Shown in pieces: positions 15,932 to 18,062 of a stretch of DNA of 18,062 bases. The number at the start of each line of letters is the position of its first letter. Position 1 is the first letter of the stretch. Source of the DNA: Actinomycetota bacterium (GTDB lineage Bacteria > Actinomycetota > Humimicrobiia > Humimicrobiales > Humimicrobiaceae); the NCBI GenBank assembly GCA_018894445.1, contig JAHIPJ010000020.1, positions 1 through 18,062 on the forward strand, given 5' to 3'. Position numbers and translations under genes: made by a program. Under the pieces are notes generated by a model. That model was not told the origin of the DNA, ran no database searches, and worked only from the letters and a program-made list of their open reading frames with translations.

Positions 15932-16993
15932 ATGCTGATCAGTAAAGGTAAAGTAGATGGTCTGCTTACCACAGAGGAAATTACTGAAACTCTTTCAGAT
16001 ATAGAGCTGTCCAAGGACCAGATTGAAAATATTTACGACGTTATTCAGAATCTGGGAATAGAGATTGTAAGTGAAGAAGATGAAGATATTGATACCAAAG
16101 TTCAAAATATAAAAACAGATAGGGGTCTATTAAAAAGGAGACCGGATCTTACTATAAAGTATCCTACTAATGACCCGGTAAGAATGTATCTTAAAGAGAT
16201 TGGTAAAATAAGACTACTTACCGCTTTTGAAGAAGTGCAACTTGCAAAGAGAATTGAAGCTGGAGATCCTGTATCAAAAAAATTGCTGGTAAAGGCGAAT
16301 CTGAGATTGGTGGTAAGCATTGCCAAAAAGTATATTGGAAGGGGTCTGCTTTTTTTAGACCTTATACAGGAGGGTAATCTTGGACTGATAAGAGCGGTAG
16401 AGAAATTTGATTACAGGAGAGGTTTTAAATTTTCTACATACGCAACCTGGTGGATAAGACAAGCTATTACAAGAGCTATGGCTGATCAGGCTAGAACTAT
16501 CAGAATCCCCGTCCATATGATAGAGAACATTAATAAATTGATAAGGGTTCAAAGGCAGCTACTTCAAGAACTTGGTAGAGATCCTTCACCTGAAGAGATT
16601 TCAGAGAAAATGGATTTTACCCCTAATAAGGTAAGAGAAATAATTAAAATAAGCCAGCACCCTATTTCATTTGAAACTCCAATAGGTGAAGAAGGTGACA
16701 GTCACCTTGGTGATTTTATAGAGGATTCGGAAGTAGAAGCACCTTCAGATGCTGCATCTTTCAAGATGCTTCAAAATAAGCTAAAAGAGACACTTAATAC
16801 ATTAGATTATAGGGAAAGAAAAATTATAGAGCTTAGATTCGGTATAAATGATGGCCAGCCAAAAACACTAGAAGAGGTTGGAAGGGAATTTGGTGTTACG
16901 AGAGAAAGAATTAGACAAATAGAATTTAAAACTCTAAATAAATTACGAAGCCCAAATAGAAGCAAAGCTTTAAGAGATTTTCTAGAAAGGTAG
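15932..16993 (+). CDS. rpoD: Primary-type sigma-70 factor (RpoD/SigA)
   Basis: The factor directs RNA polymerase to -35/-10 promoters. A short region 1.1-like segment ([12 protein letters not shown]) and an acidic linker (47-55) lead to region 1.2 ([17 protein letters not shown], 81-97), region 2 ([12 protein letters not shown] to [25 protein letters not shown], 123-193) with the -10 recognition helix, region 3 (about 197-265), and region 4 ([14 protein letters not shown] to [19 protein letters not shown], 291-339) with the -35 helix-turn-helix. The conserved RTIRIPVHM and the full region 4 favour a primary factor over an alternative one. The ATG at 15932 has a weak ribosome binding site, and the frame stays open 15 codons further upstream, coding a plausible family helix (KLEEVK), but without an ATG, GTG or TTG. 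No dnaG gene is adjacent. Confidence 0.94.
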   Translation: MLISKGKVDGLLTTEEITETLSDIELSKDQIENIYDVIQNLGIEIVSEEDEDIDTKVQNIKTDRGLLKRRPDLTIKYPTNDPVRMYLKEIGKIRLLTAFEEVQLAKRIEAGDPVSKKLLVKANLRLVVSIAKKYIGRGLLFLDLIQEGNLGLIRAVEKFDYRRGFKFSTYATWWIRQAITRAMADQARTIRIPVHMIENINKLIRVQRQLLQELGRDPSPEEISEKMDFTPNKVREIIKISQHPISFETPIGEEGDSHLGDFIEDSEVEAPSDAASFKMLQNKLKETLNTLDYRERKIIELRFGINDGQPKTLEEVGREFGVTRERIRQIEFKTLNKLRSPNRSKALRDFLER

Positions 16994-17140
16994 TTTGTGG
17001 ATTATTTATTCAATATATTAAGGTACTTATGATGTAGTTGTTTTAAATAATAAAGCAAACGGTGCGATAGCAAGAGCTTCTAAAGTTTAAATTGTCATTA
17101 ATCATTTTTATTGTATTCTATCTCCGCAGGAGGGATAGTA

Positions 17141-18034
17141 GTGCCTTATAAAATAGTAGGTATTGGAGAAGTACTATGGGATGTCTTTCCGCATAGTAGA
17201 AAGTTGGGTGGGGCTCCGGCTAATTTTGCCTATTTTGTTAAAAAATTAGGACAGAATGGATTAGTTGCCAGTAGAGTTGGAGATGATCTTATGGGAAAGG
17301 AGATTCTGGACTTTCTGGCTAAGCTGAGCCTATGTAGAGATTTTATACAAATTGATTCCGAACATCCGACCGGGACGGTTGATGTAAAAATAGATGATAA
17401 TGGACAACCGGATTATATTATAAATAAAAATGTTGCCTGGGACTTTTTAGAATTTAGTGATAGATGGAAAAAGCTTGCTAAAGAAGCCGATGTTATATGT
17501 TTTGGTACGCTGGCACAAAGGTCTTTAAAGTCCCGCAGGACTATTATAGATTTTTTAAAAATGGCACGGAGCAGTACTATTAAGGTATTTGATATAAACT
17601 TGCGGCAAAACTTCTATTCCCTTAAAACAATTGTTCAATCACTGGAGCTTGCAACAATATTAAAATTAAATACAGAAGAACTTGGAATACTGAAAAATTT
17701 AATGGGTTACTCCAGTGAAAAAAATGATATTAATTTTTGCAGGAGGCTTATGAATGAATACGGTATAAAGCTGGTATGTCTTACCAGGGGAGAAGATGGA
17801 AGCCTTCTTATGGATGAAAGTGATTACTACGATCACCCTGGTTATAAGATTTCTGTTGCCGATACAGTAGGTGCAGGAGATGCTTTTACAGCAGCAGTGG
17901 TAATTAAATATCTTGATGGAGGAACACTCGAAGAAATGAGTAGTTCAGCTAACAGATTAGGATCATGGGTATCCTCACAAATTGGACCCACTCCGGTACT
18001 GGATGAAGAGATAAAAAAACTTTTTTATAAATAA
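17141..18034 (+). CDS. PfkB-family carbohydrate kinase, fructokinase-like
   Basis: The protein (297 residues from this start) phosphorylates a sugar with ATP. The N-terminal signature is LGGAPANFAYFVKKLG, the middle has PTGTVDV and NVAWDFLEF as in fructokinases, and the C-terminal PfkB signature DTVGAGDAFTAAVV holds the anion hole and catalytic aspartate (GAGD). Fructose is the likeliest substrate, but the family covers many sugars. I place the start at GTG 17141, seven bases after a perfect AGGAGG (17128-17133); an in-frame TTG at 17111 would add ten residues upstream with no binding site. No sugar transporter or glycosidase gene is visible before the window ends. The gap to the sigma gene suggests its own promoter, which I could not identify. 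Confidence 0.9.
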   Translation: MPYKIVGIGEVLWDVFPHSRKLGGAPANFAYFVKKLGQNGLVASRVGDDLMGKEILDFLAKLSLCRDFIQIDSEHPTGTVDVKIDDNGQPDYIINKNVAWDFLEFSDRWKKLAKEADVICFGTLAQRSLKSRRTIIDFLKMARSSTIKVFDINLRQNFYSLKTIVQSLELATILKLNTEELGILKNLMGYSSEKNDINFCRRLMNEYGIKLVCLTRGEDGSLLMDESDYYDHPGYKISVADTVGAGDAFTAAVVIKYLDGGTLEEMSSSANRLGSWVSSQIGPTPVLDEEIKKLFYK

Positions 18035-18062
18035 AACTGGATATATCCCAATTAATTAAGCC

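Noticed and set aside
16994..17110. Terminator or promoter between the sigma factor and sugar kinase genes
   Set aside because: No stem with a T run and no paired -35/-10 boxes could be found in these 117 bases.

Overview
The window is an AT-rich bacterial chromosome segment, richer in GC inside ligA and the gat genes and poorer between genes. It comes from an anaerobe that uses the Wood-Ljungdahl (methyl branch) corrinoid chemistry: a reductive activator of corrinoid proteins and a methyltetrahydrofolate:corrinoid methyltransferase lie close together. The gatCAB set points to Gln-tRNA and/or Asn-tRNA being made by transamidation. The sugar phosphotransferase has the GGDD signature of pyrophosphate-type phosphofructokinases. 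The species cannot be named from the sequence alone; an uncultured low-GC anaerobic lineage (Atribacterota-like, Firmicutes-like or similar) would fit.

Layout. Positions 1-1513 (minus strand) hold a BlaR1/M56-type membrane metallopeptidase, cut by the left edge, and a BlaI/MecI-type repressor, separated by a terminator-like hairpin. Each has a -10 box followed at once by an inverted repeat. From 1873 on, every well-supported gene is on the plus strand: the corrinoid activator, a family 3 substrate-binding lipoprotein, acsE, a BrnT/BrnA toxin-antitoxin pair, a rhodanese lipoprotein, ligA with a CPBP membrane protease, gatC-gatA-gatB, a phosphofructokinase, an RRM RNA-binding protein, a primary-type sigma-70 factor and a PfkB-family sugar kinase.

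How they work together. The activator and AcsE belong to one metabolic module: the methyl group goes from methyl-THF to a corrinoid protein, and the activator rescues that cobalt when it is oxidised. The GatCAB subunits form one enzyme. PFK and the PfkB kinase both feed hexose into glycolysis but are not one operon. BlaI/M56 and BrnTA are self-contained regulatory modules.

Most of the window is housekeeping. The least ordinary part is the gap between the PFK and RRM genes, which holds a decayed TnpB C-terminal tail overlapping three stem-loops, the arrangement of an IS200/IS605 right end and its omega-RNA (reRNA). A 43-bp piece of it recurs upstream of gatC with 36 of 43 bases identical; all seven differences are transitions and the stem stays paired, including one two-sided compensatory change. 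Other points worth checking are unclear start codons for the repressor and the sigma factor (the latter may hide a one-base homopolymer difference) and a glutamine at the PFK position that normally separates ATP from PPi users. I found no clearly new multi-gene system.
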